DNA from: Streptomyces piniterrae
GTDB taxonomy: Bacteria; Actinomycetota; Actinomycetes; Streptomycetales; Streptomycetaceae
Assembly (NCBI RefSeq): GCF_005048155.1
Contig: NZ_SUMB01000009.1
Location: 124,001 to 188,000 of the forward strand
DNA: 64,000 bases
Direction of reading: 5' to 3'
The notes beneath the pieces were generated by a model. The model searched no databases, was not told the DNA's origin, and was given only the letters and a program-made list of their open reading frames with translations. This document shows, piece by piece, positions 25,923-34,339 of this stretch (positions within the stretch are counted from its first letter, which is position 1; each line of letters starts with the position of its first letter). The position numbers were made by a program, and so were the translations under genes.

Positions 25923-27209
25923 TCACGCCACGGCCGGCTGCTTCCGCACCGGCCTGGCCAGCCGGCCCGTACGGTGCAGCCCGTACAGCGCGGCGGAACA
26001 GGCCAGTCCCAGCGCCGGAAGGGCGATCCACGGCAAAGCGGGCATACCGGCAGCACGGGAGGCGTCCAGCGCCGCGCCGGTGAGCAGGTTGCCCAGGGTG
26101 ATGCCGATGCCGCAGATGGTGTTGTAGAGCCCGTAGTGGGTGGCGACCAGGCGGTCCCCCGAGAGCCGGACGATGGTGTCCATCTCGAACGGGTAGGTGA
26201 TCATCGTGCCGATGGCGAGCAGCAGCGCGGCCAGCGCCGGCGGCACCGCGGCGAGCGCCCAGCGGCCCGGACCGGCCTCCGGTACGGGCAGCGCGCTGGC
26301 CGCCAGCAGCGGAACGAAGGCCAGCCCCATCGTCAGCAGCCCCCAGGCGAGGGCGCGACCGGCCGGCATCCGGGCCTTGCACCAGGTCGTGACCCGGGTC
26401 TGGCCGAGGATCGTGCTCAGCCCGGAGACCGCGAACAGCACCGCCACCGCCGCCGTACCGAACTCCCCCTCGCCGCCCAGCCGCCGTACCTCCAGCGGCA
26501 GCGCCAGATAGACCTGGAACGACAGCACATACGAGCCGATCATGGCGCCGGAGAACAGCAGGAACGGCCGGTTGGCCAGGACGCGCCGCCACTGCGACAG
26601 CACGCTCCCCTCGGCACCGCCCCGTACGCGGCCGTCCCCGCGGGCCGGCAGCGCCCGGATCTGGACCACGCTCAGCAGCGCGAATATCCCGGCCGCGACC
26701 AGGCAGGTGAGGCGGAAGCCGACGCCGGTCAGCACCATGCCCACCAGCGGGCCGAGCAGTATCCCGGCCTGATAGAAGACGTTGAACAGCGCGAACGCCT
26801 CCAGCCTGCGCTCCCCCGCCTCGGCGGCCAGATACGCCCGGACCGCCGGGTTGAACAGCGCCCCGGCCAGCCCGGCGGCCGCGGACGCCGCGATGAGCGC
26901 GGGCAGCGAGTCGACCAGTCCGAGCGTCGCGAAACCGGCGGTGCGCAGCAGGCAGCCGGCGACTATCAGCGGCTTGTACCCGAACCGGTCGGCGAGGGTG
27001 CCGCCGACCAGGAACATCCCCTGCTGGCTGAAGTTGCGGACGCCCAGGACCAGTCCGACCAGCCAGCCGGCCAGGCCGAGGGTCCCCGACAGATGCGCGG
27101 CCAGGTACGGCATCAGCATGTAGAAGCCGAGGTTGATGGTGAACTGATTGACCATCAGCAGCTGGGCGGCGCGCTCGTAGGAACGCAGCTGTGTGAAGGT
27201 GGACTTCAC
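25923..27209 (-). CDS. MFS exporter coupled to cysteine-synthase-like gene
   Basis: About 428 residues, 12 membrane helices. Cytoplasmic loop GGTLADRFGYKPLIVAG matches the MFS motif A after helix 2. GTG 27209 overlaps the stop of the upstream enzyme gene (GTGA), so the pair is coupled. It probably exports (or imports) the product or substrate of that enzyme. Drug-efflux annotation would be a default; the coupling argues for a more specific amino-acid-derived substrate. Its substrate cannot be named from sequence. Confidence 0.85.
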   Translation of the reverse strand: MKSTFTQLRSYERAAQLLMVNQFTINLGFYMLMPYLAAHLSGTLGLAGWLVGLVLGVRNFSQQGMFLVGGTLADRFGYKPLIVAGCLLRTAGFATLGLVDSLPALIAASAAAGLAGALFNPAVRAYLAAEAGERRLEAFALFNVFYQAGILLGPLVGMVLTGVGFRLTCLVAAGIFALLSVVQIRALPARGDGRVRGGAEGSVLSQWRRVLANRPFLLFSGAMIGSYVLSFQVYLALPLEVRRLGGEGEFGTAAVAVLFAVSGLSTILGQTRVTTWCKARMPAGRALAWGLLTMGLAFVPLLAASALPVPEAGPGRWALAAVPPALAALLLAIGTMITYPFEMDTIVRLSGDRLVATHYGLYNTICGIGITLGNLLTGAALDASRAAGMPALPWIALPALGLACSAALYGLHRTGRLARPVRKQPAVA

Positions 27210-28405
27210 CGGGCCTCCTCCACCGCGTCGGACGGGGCGGGCCCCTGCGGGTCCGCCACGGCCAGCGGATCGGCCACGCGGGCGCACCGGCTCCAGGCCG
27301 TGACCTCCTTCTCGTCCAGGCGGTCCACCGTCTCGGGCGCGTCCGCCGGCGGCGCGTCGAGCAGTCCATGGGCGGCGCAGTAGTCGTCGTCGTACACCGT
27401 GCCCAGATAGCGCTGCGGACCGTCCGGGAAGACCGCCGCGATACGGGTGCCCGCCGGCTCGGTACGGCTCAGCCAGCCGGCGACCAGCGCGACCGCGCCG
27501 ACGCTCCAGCCGCCGGTGGCGTAGTGCGAGGCCGCCAGCTGACGGCAGGTCCACACCGCTTCGCCCGGTGCGACCCAGTGCACCTCGCTGAACTGGTCGT
27601 AGGCGACATTGCGCGGATGGATGCTCGATCCCAGCCCGCGCATGAGACGGGTCCTGGCGGGCTGCCCGAAGATCGTCGAACCGATGCTGTCGACGCCGAC
27701 GAGCCGCAGCTCCGGGTAGAACTGGCGCAGGACCCGGGAGACGCCCGCCGAGTGCCCGCCGGTGCCGACGCTGCACACCAGGACGTCGATATGCCCCAGC
27801 TGGGAGGCGAGTTCGAGGGCCAGCGGGAGGTACGCGGTGGTGTTGTCGGGGTTGTTGTACTGGTCCGGGCACCAGGAACCGGGGTGCTGGGCGAGCAGCT
27901 GGGCCACCCGGTCGCGGCGGGCCTGCTGCCAGCCGCCGGCGGGGTGCGGCGCGGGGACGATGTCGACCTCCGCCCCGTACGCGGTGAGCAGCCGGGTCAT
28001 GGCGGGTTCCAGGCCGGGGTCGGTGACCAGGGTGACCGGATGGCCGTACACCATCCCGGCCAGCGCCAGGCCGAGCCCGAGGGTCCCGCTGGTGGATTCG
28101 ATGATCCGGCCGCCGGGCCGCAACTCGCCCCGGGCGCGGGCGCGTTCGACCATGTGGAGGCCGGGGCGGTCCTTGATACCGCCCGGGTTGCGGCCCTCCA
28201 GCTTCGCCCAGAATCCGCGGCCGGCCGGGGACAGCGGCTCGGAGATGTGCAGGACGGGGGTGTTGCCCACGAGGCCGGACATGTCGGAGGCGCGGGTGGC
28301 GCCGGCAATCGGGGCTGGTGCTTGCGTCGGGTCGTGCGGCTGTACGGGTCGGGCCGGTAGGGACCGGGCCGGTGCGTGGGGGGCAGCCGTGGGAACGGAA
28401 TGCAT
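27206..28405 (-). CDS. PLP-dependent cysteine-synthase-family enzyme
   Basis: About 399 residues. Fold-type II motifs: NPGGIKDRP with the PLP lysine at about 78, STSGTLG where cysteine synthases have TSGNTG, and the phosphate-binding SVGTGGHSAG. The ending is longer than in CysK/CysM (VADPQGPAPSDAVEEAR). The altered substrate loop suggests a beta-replacement reaction with a nucleophile or substrate other than the standard O-acetylserine/sulfide pair. Coupled to an MFS transporter; two small Cys/His membrane proteins lie upstream on the same strand. Could be a specialised amino-acid or metallophore precursor enzyme, but this is inference. Confidence 0.85.
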   Translation of the reverse strand: MHSVPTAAPHAPARSLPARPVQPHDPTQAPAPIAGATRASDMSGLVGNTPVLHISEPLSPAGRGFWAKLEGRNPGGIKDRPGLHMVERARARGELRPGGRIIESTSGTLGLGLALAGMVYGHPVTLVTDPGLEPAMTRLLTAYGAEVDIVPAPHPAGGWQQARRDRVAQLLAQHPGSWCPDQYNNPDNTTAYLPLALELASQLGHIDVLVCSVGTGGHSAGVSRVLRQFYPELRLVGVDSIGSTIFGQPARTRLMRGLGSSIHPRNVAYDQFSEVHWVAPGEAVWTCRQLAASHYATGGWSVGAVALVAGWLSRTEPAGTRIAAVFPDGPQRYLGTVYDDDYCAAHGLLDAPPADAPETVDRLDEKEVTAWSRCARVADPLAVADPQGPAPSDAVEEAR

Positions 28406-28519
28406 GATTCGCTCTCGTTCGGGGTTCGGTGTGCAGGGACAGGGGCGCGTTCTCGCGCGCCGGCACGACCGGGGCAGACGTAAGGCTCTTCTCCCGGTGG
28501 CGGCGCGCGGCGGCGGCTC

Positions 28520-28951
28520 CTATCTGCGGCACCTACAGAGAGCGGTGAGCGTGGACCGTCCGTCGGGCGCCGGTCTGCGCTGCGGGGACGCGCCGCGTAC
28601 GGCGGGCCGGACGGCGGCGGCCGTCGCGGCCACCCCGAGGTCGGCGGGCGCGGCCGCCTGCCCGGCCGACCGGCTCTGCGGGGCGGCGGCGTCCGTACCG
28701 GACGCGCAGTGCGGCCCGGGGTGCGCGCCGTGCGGTGCGGTGGCGGCCGCCACCGGGCCGTAGCGCTCCGCGGACAGCGGCGGCGGGCCGGCCGTACGGG
28801 TGTGTCCGTCGAGGCCGGCGTCGACGCCGGCGGAGCATGCGATCGAGCACAGCAGCAGGCCGCCGATGAGCAGCAGCAGGGCGATCAGCGGACGGGACCG
28901 CCGGGTGGTTTCCGGGCAGGGGTGTGGACGGGCGCGGGCGCCGAAGGGCAC
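28520..28951 (-). CDS. Small membrane-anchored Cys/His protein (1 of 2)
   Basis: About 143 residues, unrecognised. One N-terminal helix (PLIALLLLIGGLLLCSIACSAG) anchors a low-complexity outer part with HGAHPGPHCASG and a C-terminus ending LCRCRR. GTG 28951 is set by GGAGG 4 nt upstream. It resembles the next gene in layout: short basic tail, one helix, His-rich stretch, a (H/V)C.SG motif, Ala/Pro tail. Both precede the cysteine-synthase/MFS pair on the same strand (114 nt gap). A metal or thiol role is suggested only by residue content. Confidence 0.6.
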   Translation of the reverse strand: MPFGARARPHPCPETTRRSRPLIALLLLIGGLLLCSIACSAGVDAGLDGHTRTAGPPPLSAERYGPVAAATAPHGAHPGPHCASGTDAAAPQSRSAGQAAAPADLGVAATAAAVRPAVRGASPQRRPAPDGRSTLTALCRCRR

Positions 28952-29060
28952 GGGACCTCCGTGACAGGCGTGACGTGGCCGCCGATTCGGGTACGGGGGC
29001 ACGGGGGTACGCCGAATCGACCGGATCAGCAGGGTCTCTGGGCCGGAATTGGCCGGAAAT

Positions 29061-29558
29061 CTAGACCTGCTGGACCACGGAGCGCGTGGTGTTGCTCAAC
29101 GGAGGAAGCACGGACGTACCACCGGCCACCCCGAACCGGCCCTGCGCGGGCGCGCGGGAGGCGGAGTCCGTACTGGGCGCGGCGCAGGGAACCGGCAGTT
29201 CGGCGCCCTGCTGCGGCTGGCCGGAGACGCAGACCTCGGCCGAGTGATGCGCGGGGACACCTCCGCCACCCTCGTCAACTTCCGCTAGCTGTAGGGAAGG
29301 TGACGGAGCGACAGACTGCTCCGCAGCGGCCTGGTCGTGCGTGACGACGTGGGCTTGCGCGGCGACGTGAGCGTGCGCACCGGCAGGGGACGACACCGCG
29401 GCCGGCCCGGGGGCGGCGGGATGCGTCTGGCCGCTCTCCGTGCACGTGCCATGCGCGATCATCGCGCCGAACAGCAGCAGGGCCAGCCACAGCGCACGAA
29501 GCGGAACCGCGGATACGCGGTCCCGCACGATACCGAAGGGCGACCTGGCCGTTGCCAT
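29061..29558 (-). CDS. Small membrane-anchored Cys/His protein (2 of 2)
   Basis: About 165 residues, unrecognised. N-terminal helix (ALWLALLLFGAMIAHGTC), then a His-rich stretch (AHAHVAAQAHVVTH), HHSAEVCVSGQ and LPVPCAAP. The layout parallels the downstream gene, with a shared C.SG region, so the two may be distant paralogues. No Shine-Dalgarno, but TACGAT lies 6 nt before ATG 29558, the arrangement of a leaderless transcript. An exported metal- or thiol-binding role is possible but unproven. Confidence 0.6.
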   Translation of the reverse strand: MATARSPFGIVRDRVSAVPLRALWLALLLFGAMIAHGTCTESGQTHPAAPGPAAVSSPAGAHAHVAAQAHVVTHDQAAAEQSVAPSPSLQLAEVDEGGGGVPAHHSAEVCVSGQPQQGAELPVPCAAPSTDSASRAPAQGRFGVAGGTSVLPPLSNTTRSVVQQV

Positions 29559-29651
29559 ACCGTGATCGTAGCCCGTGGGGACGGGCCGTTGTGAGGGGCG
29601 TCCGCGATGAGAGACGGTTACCGGCCGGATCCGGTGGGACCTGAACCGACG

Positions 29652-30212
29652 TCAGCACCCCGCCGCTACGGCAGAAGCCGCCGGTGACCCCGTAGGCGCC
29701 CCCTTCGTGTCGCGCACGGTGCGCAGCGGCGCCCGCGACGTCAGCGGGGCCTTGCGGGCCGCCTCCACCCTCCGGGTGAACCAGATGACCTTGCCGTCCG
29801 AGGTGGCACAGGTGCCCCAGCTGTCGCTCAGCGCCGCCACCGCCGCGAGTCCGCCGCCGGCGGCGCTCTCCAGCCGTGGAAGTGGTGGCCCCTGGTCGGC
29901 GACGGAGGCGGTGAGATGGCGGCCGGTCCAGCGGAGTTCGACGACGCACCGGGCGTCCGGGCCGATGTGGCGGTGCACGTTGGTCAGGAGTTCCGCCACT
30001 CCCCTGCAGACGGCCGGGATATGCAGTTCGAGGTCCCAGTACCGCAGGTGCGCGGCCACGATGCGCCGCATCTGCGGCACGCGCTCCGCCGAGGCGTGCA
30101 GGGCGACCGTGTAGTGGTGCATGGAGTGGCGGGTGGCGTGGTGCGTGGAGTGATGCATGGAGTGGTGTGCGTAGTGGTGGCGGTCCGTGATCCGGTCGTT
30201 GGCAGGCGTCAT
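29652..30212 (-). CDS. RsbW-type ATP-binding protein with His-rich N-terminus
   Basis: About 186 residues. Residues 35-150 form a GHKL ATPase domain like anti-sigma-factor kinases: N box ELLTNVHRH, G1 region DQGPPLP, G2 region AAGGGLAAVAALSDSWG. Such Streptomyces proteins act as anti-sigma kinases or orphan regulators. Residues 12-33 contain 11 histidines with interspersed Met, Tyr and Ser, a likely metal-binding tail. This is truly translated: ATG 30212 has GAGGAG 8 nt upstream, and starting after the His run would remove the RBS. The coding DNA there is an imperfect direct repeat. Two operator-like palindromes lie upstream. Confidence 0.85.
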   Translation of the reverse strand: MTPANDRITDRHHYAHHSMHHSTHHATRHSMHHYTVALHASAERVPQMRRIVAAHLRYWDLELHIPAVCRGVAELLTNVHRHIGPDARCVVELRWTGRHLTASVADQGPPLPRLESAAGGGLAAVAALSDSWGTCATSDGKVIWFTRRVEAARKAPLTSRAPLRTVRDTKGAPTGSPAASAVAAGC

Positions 30213-30249
30213 GTCGTGCGCTCCTCACCGCGAGGCTCACGACTTCACC

Positions 30250-30296
30250 TCGTTGGACCAACGAACCCCGAACACGAAGAGTGAGCAATTAGTCAC
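30250..30296. promoter_or_regulatory. Two operator-like palindromes upstream of the His-rich ATPase
   Basis: TCGTTGG-A-CCAACGA (30250-30264) is a perfect 7-bp inverted repeat. AGTGA-N7-GTCAC (30280-30296) resembles the BldD box (AGTGA-N-TCACC), with G for the final C. They lie 38-85 nt upstream of the start; any regulator is a guess. Confidence 0.45.
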
Positions 30297-30359
30297 GTAT
30301 GGGTCGTGGTCATGGTCACCCGAGGTGCCGGGTGCCGCAACCGCTCGGCGGTGAACGGG

Positions 30360-32477
30360 TCACAGGTGGGGCAGGACCTTGTCCGGGGTGAGCGGGAGGT
30401 CGCGCAGGCGGACGCCGGTGGCATGGTGGACGGCGTTGCCGATGGCCGCCGCGGTGCCGACGATGCCGATCTCGCCGATGCCCTTGCTGCCCATCGGGTT
30501 GAGGTGCGGATCCCGCTCGTCGAGCCAGTGCGCCTCGATCGCGGGGACATCGGCGCAGGCCGGGACGTGGTACGAGGCCAGATCGCGTTCGGCGAAGTCA
30601 CCGAAGGCGGCGTCCAGTCCGCTGCTCTCCGTCAGTGCCATCCCCAGCCCCATGGTCATACCGCCGATGAACTGGGAACGCGCGGTACGGGGGTTGAGGA
30701 TGTGGCCGGCCGCGAACATGCCCAGCAGTCGGCGCACCCGGATCTCCCCGGTGACGGTGTCGACCTGGACCTCGGCGAACTGGGCGCCGAAGGCGTGCCG
30801 GGCGTACGGGCTCTTCGCGGCGGCTTCCTGGCCGGTGTCGGCGGTGACCGTCACCCCCTCGGCGGGGAGCGGCCCCGTGTGGTCGCGCAGCCGCGCCGCG
30901 AGCTCCGTGCAGGCCCGGTGGACGGCCCAGCCCCAGGATCCGGTGCCGGCGGAGCCGCCGGCCAGCATCGCGGGCGGCAGATCGCTGTTGCCGATCTCGA
31001 TCTGCACCCGCTCCTCGGAGGACGCGCCCAGCGCGGCGGCGGCGATCTGCGCGAGGACGGTGCGGGCACCGGTGCCGATGTCGGTGGCGTTCAGGCGGAT
31101 GCGGTAGCCGCCGTCCGCGTCGGCGTGCGCCTCGGCGACGGATCCGGCGAGGAAGACGGGGTACGTGGACGCGGCGACGCCGGTGCCCACCAGCAGGTCC
31201 CCTTCGCGGCGTACGGCCGGACGGGGGTCCCGGGGCAGCCAGCCGAAGCGGTTGGCGCCCTCCCGGAGGCAGCCGACGAGGTGCCGGCTGCTGAACGGGC
31301 GGCCGCTGTCCGGCTCGGTCTCCGGTTCGTTGTGGACCCGCAGTTCGACGGGGTCGATGTCCAGGAGGACGGCGAGTTCGTCGACGGCGGACTCCAGGGC
31401 GTACATGCCGGGGGCCTCGCCCGGTGCGCGCATCCACGACGGGCTCGGTACGTCCAGCGCGGTGACGCGGTGCGCGGTACGGCTGTGGGGCGCGGCGTAC
31501 ATGACGCGGGCCGGTACGGCCGCCTGCTCGACGAACTCGCTGACCGTGGAGGTGTAGGTGATGATCTCGTGCGCGAGGGCGGTGATGACGCCTTCGGTGG
31601 TGGCGCCGATGCGGACGCGCTGGATGGTGGGGGCGCGATGGCCGACGACCGCGGCCATCTGGCCGCGCGGCAGCGCCAGTTTGACGGGGCGTCCGGTGTG
31701 CAGGGCGGCCATCGCGGCCAGCACGACCTGGGGGCGGGGCGTGCCCTTGGAACCGAAGCCGCCGCCGACATGCTCGGAGACGACGGTGACCTCGCCCTTG
31801 CCGATCTTGAACAGGGCGGCGAGATCGTCGCGCACTCTGGTGGCGCCCTGACTGGAGTCGTAAACCGTCAGATGGCCGTCGTCCCACCAGGCGGTGGAGG
31901 CGTGCGGCTCCATGGGGTGGTTGTGCAGCGGGGGGATGCTGTACGTCGCGTCGAGCTTGATCAGCGAGGCCGCGTACGCCGCCTCGAAATTGCCCCTTTC
32001 ACGGATTCCCGGGAAGCCGCCGTTGACCGATTCCGGCTCGTAGAGGCCGGGGTGGCCGGCCCGGAACCGTACGTCGTGGTCGGCGCTCTCGTAGGTGACG
32101 CGGACGGCCGAGGCGGCGTCCCGGGCGGCTTCGAGACTGTCCGCGACGACGAGCGCGACATACCAGCCGCGGTGCGGGACGCGGTCTTCCTGGAGCAGCG
32201 CCAGGGTCGGATCGTCGGTCGAGTCGAGGCGCGGCGCGTTCTCATGGGTCAGCACCGCGCACACACCGGGCAGCGCGAGCGCCTCGGAGGTTTCCACGCC
32301 GGTGATACGGGCGCGGGCGAAGGTCGCGGGCACCGGCCAGGCGTAGGCGCAGTCCGGCGGGGTGTGTTCGGCCGCGTAACGGGCGGCGCCGGTGACCTTC
32401 TCGCGGCCTTCCCGGCGGGCGACCGGGTTGCCCAGCGGATGCGGGGGCGTGCCCTGCGGGAACGGATCGTGGGTCAT
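30360..32477 (-). CDS. Molybdenum hydroxylase large subunit (PaoC/XDH family)
   Basis: About 705 residues. Binds the molybdopterin-cytosine-dinucleotide cofactor and catalyses hydroxylation of aldehydes or purines. Visible motifs: VTGAARYAAEH near the start, GGGFGSKG in the middle, GGSAGTGSWGWAVHRA, and the catalytic-glutamate region GSKGIGEIG near the C-terminus. ATG 32477 has AAGGA 8 nt upstream. It is the last gene of a three-gene minus-strand operon with FAD and 2Fe-2S subunits. The [4Fe-4S] motif in the FAD subunit points to the PaoABC aldehyde-oxidoreductase group rather than classic xanthine dehydrogenase. No MoCo maturation gene is adjacent. Confidence 0.92.
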   Translation of the reverse strand: MTHDPFPQGTPPHPLGNPVARREGREKVTGAARYAAEHTPPDCAYAWPVPATFARARITGVETSEALALPGVCAVLTHENAPRLDSTDDPTLALLQEDRVPHRGWYVALVVADSLEAARDAASAVRVTYESADHDVRFRAGHPGLYEPESVNGGFPGIRERGNFEAAYAASLIKLDATYSIPPLHNHPMEPHASTAWWDDGHLTVYDSSQGATRVRDDLAALFKIGKGEVTVVSEHVGGGFGSKGTPRPQVVLAAMAALHTGRPVKLALPRGQMAAVVGHRAPTIQRVRIGATTEGVITALAHEIITYTSTVSEFVEQAAVPARVMYAAPHSRTAHRVTALDVPSPSWMRAPGEAPGMYALESAVDELAVLLDIDPVELRVHNEPETEPDSGRPFSSRHLVGCLREGANRFGWLPRDPRPAVRREGDLLVGTGVAASTYPVFLAGSVAEAHADADGGYRIRLNATDIGTGARTVLAQIAAAALGASSEERVQIEIGNSDLPPAMLAGGSAGTGSWGWAVHRACTELAARLRDHTGPLPAEGVTVTADTGQEAAAKSPYARHAFGAQFAEVQVDTVTGEIRVRRLLGMFAAGHILNPRTARSQFIGGMTMGLGMALTESSGLDAAFGDFAERDLASYHVPACADVPAIEAHWLDERDPHLNPMGSKGIGEIGIVGTAAAIGNAVHHATGVRLRDLPLTPDKVLPHL

Positions 32478-32577
32478 GGCGCGCGTCCTTGGGCGGTGGG
32501 CCAGGTCCTTGGGTGGTCGGGATCGGGTGGTGGGGCTCGGATCGAAGTCGGTTCGCTCGGTGCTGCTTGCGCCTCCG

Positions 32578-33564
32578 TCAGTCACGGGCGGCGAGGTCGG
32601 CCAGTACGCCGACCGTGAGGTTGCGGGCGAGGGGGACCTTGAAGCCGTTCTCGGGCAGCGGGCGGGCGGCGGTCAGTTCGGCGTCGGCGGCGCGCCCGAA
32701 GGTGCCCTGGGTGGCGGGGGCGCCGACCAGGACCTCCTCCGCCGCGCGGGCGCGCCAGGGCCGGTGCGCGAGCCCGCCGAACGCCAGCGCCGCGTACTGG
32801 ATGGCGCCGTCCCGTACCTCCAGCACGGCGGCGACGGAGACCAGGGCGAAGGCGAACGACGCCCGGTCGCGGGCCTTCCGGAAGCACGAGTGGGCGGCGG
32901 CCCGTGCCGGCGGGAGCTCGATGGCGGTGATCAGTTCGCCGGGGCGCAGCACGGTGTCCCGCTCGGGCCGGTCCCCCGGCAGCCGGTGGAACTCCGTCAC
33001 CGGCACCTCGCGCTCGCCCTCGGGGCCATGCAGGTGAACGGTCGCGTCGAGCGCGGCCAGCGCGACCGCCATATCGGACGGCTGGGTGGCGACGCAGTGC
33101 TCGGAGTGGCCGATGACGGCGAGATCGCGATGGGCGCCCTCGCGGGCCGGGCAACCGGTGCCGGGTTCGCGTTTGTTGCAGGGCTTGGAGGTATCCTGGA
33201 AGTACGTACAGCGGGTCCGCTGGAGCAGGTTTCCGCCGGTGGTCGCGGTGTTCCGCAGCTGCCCGGACGCACCGGCCAGCACCGCCTGCGACAGGGCGGG
33301 GTAGCGGTCGCGTACCGGGGCGGCCGCGGCGAGCTCGCTGTTGCGGACCAGCGCGCCGATCCGCAGTCCGCCGTCCGGCCGCTCCTCGATACGGTCGAGC
33401 GGCAGCCGGCCGACATCGATGAGCAGCGGTGGCTGCTCCACTCCGAGCTTCATCAGGTCGACGAGATTGGTGCCGCCGCCGAGATAGCGGGCGCCGGGGT
33501 GGTCGGCACCGGCCCGTACGGCCTCCTCGACGCTCCCGGCCCGTAGGTAGCCGAACGGTTTCAT
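32578..33564 (-). CDS. FAD/[4Fe-4S] subunit of molybdenum hydroxylase (PaoB-like)
   Basis: About 328 residues. FAD-binding part ARYLGGGTNLVDLMK and the flavin loop LRNTATTGGNLLQRTRC. Four cysteines (119, 129, 138, 157) lie in an insertion, as in E. coli PaoB, which carries an extra [4Fe-4S] cluster; ordinary xanthine dehydrogenase FAD subunits lack it. It passes electrons from the 2Fe-2S subunit to the acceptor. ATG 33564 overlaps the upstream stop (ATGA), so it is coupled to the 2Fe-2S gene; 100 nt separate it from the large subunit. Confidence 0.92.
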   Translation of the reverse strand: MKPFGYLRAGSVEEAVRAGADHPGARYLGGGTNLVDLMKLGVEQPPLLIDVGRLPLDRIEERPDGGLRIGALVRNSELAAAAPVRDRYPALSQAVLAGASGQLRNTATTGGNLLQRTRCTYFQDTSKPCNKREPGTGCPAREGAHRDLAVIGHSEHCVATQPSDMAVALAALDATVHLHGPEGEREVPVTEFHRLPGDRPERDTVLRPGELITAIELPPARAAAHSCFRKARDRASFAFALVSVAAVLEVRDGAIQYAALAFGGLAHRPWRARAAEEVLVGAPATQGTFGRAADAELTAARPLPENGFKVPLARNLTVGVLADLAARD

Positions 33565-34184
33565 GACTCCGCACCCCCCGCGTCACGGGCATCGCCGACC
33601 GCTTCGACGATGCGGGGATAGGCGCCGCACCGGCACAGGTTGCCGCTCATCCGCTCCCGGATCTCGTCGGGGGTGAGCTCCATCGGCGCTCCGGAGGCCG
33701 CGGTGTACGGCGTGACATGCGAAGGGAAGCCGTCCGCGGCCTCCGTCAGCACGCCGACCGCCGAACAGATCTGCCCCGGAGTGCAGTAGCCGCACTGCAG
33801 GGCGTCCCGCTCCAGAAAGGCCTCCTGGAGCGGATGCAGCCGCTCACCGTCGGCCCCATCGTTCCCGTGGGCGAGGCCCTCGATCGTGGTGATCCGCCGC
33901 CCGTCCTGGGCCACGGCCAGCAGCAGGCAGCTGTTGGCGCGCCGCCCGTCGACGAGGACCGTGCACGCGCCGCACTGGCCGTGGTCGCAGCCCTTCTTGG
34001 CGCCGGTGAGACCGAGATGCTCGCGGAGCGCGTCGAGGACCGTGGTCCGGTGGTCCAGAGTCAGCGTGTACGGCGTGCCGTTGACGTGCAGGACCAGCTC
34101 GGAGCGCGCGTCGTACGCCAGCGGGGGCTGCCGGTGCGCGGTGGCCTGCGCGTCCGCGGCGGCCGGTTGGTTGGTGGACTCCAC
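33561..34184 (-). CDS. 2Fe-2S subunit of molybdenum hydroxylase
   Basis: About 207 residues. Two [2Fe-2S] clusters: plant-ferredoxin type at Cys66, 71, 74, 86 (GCDHGQCGACTV) and the second at Cys131, 134, 184, 186 (CGYCTPGQ, LCRCGAYP). GTG 34184 is chosen by AAAGGA 9 nt upstream. This start gives no Tat signal, unlike E. coli PaoA, so the complex is probably cytoplasmic. First gene of the operon. Confidence 0.92.
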   Translation of the reverse strand: MESTNQPAAADAQATAHRQPPLAYDARSELVLHVNGTPYTLTLDHRTTVLDALREHLGLTGAKKGCDHGQCGACTVLVDGRRANSCLLLAVAQDGRRITTIEGLAHGNDGADGERLHPLQEAFLERDALQCGYCTPGQICSAVGVLTEAADGFPSHVTPYTAASGAPMELTPDEIRERMSGNLCRCGAYPRIVEAVGDARDAGGAES

Positions 34185-34339
34185 TCGCTCGCGTCCTTTC
34201 CGATTCCGATCCGAACCACCTGGGGGATCCCATCGGGCTCTGAGCCGCCTGAGTCCTGCCGTCCATCCCGCCGGCTCGGCAGACTCGGCTGTTTCCTGAG
34301 TACCAGGAGAGGGCGGCGGCCGCGCGTCGGTGGCCGGGG

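Noticed and set aside
28406..28530. Cysteine-rich leader peptide for attenuation before the cysteine-synthase-like gene
   Set aside because: The ALCRCRR end belongs to the 143-residue upstream protein; no separate small frame with RBS and no competing hairpins were seen.
27206..29558. An EDDS- or staphylopine-like metallophore cluster
   Set aside because: Only the cysteine-synthase-like enzyme and an MFS transporter are present; no partner dehydrogenase, lyase or ligase and no Zur-box-like palindrome was found nearby.
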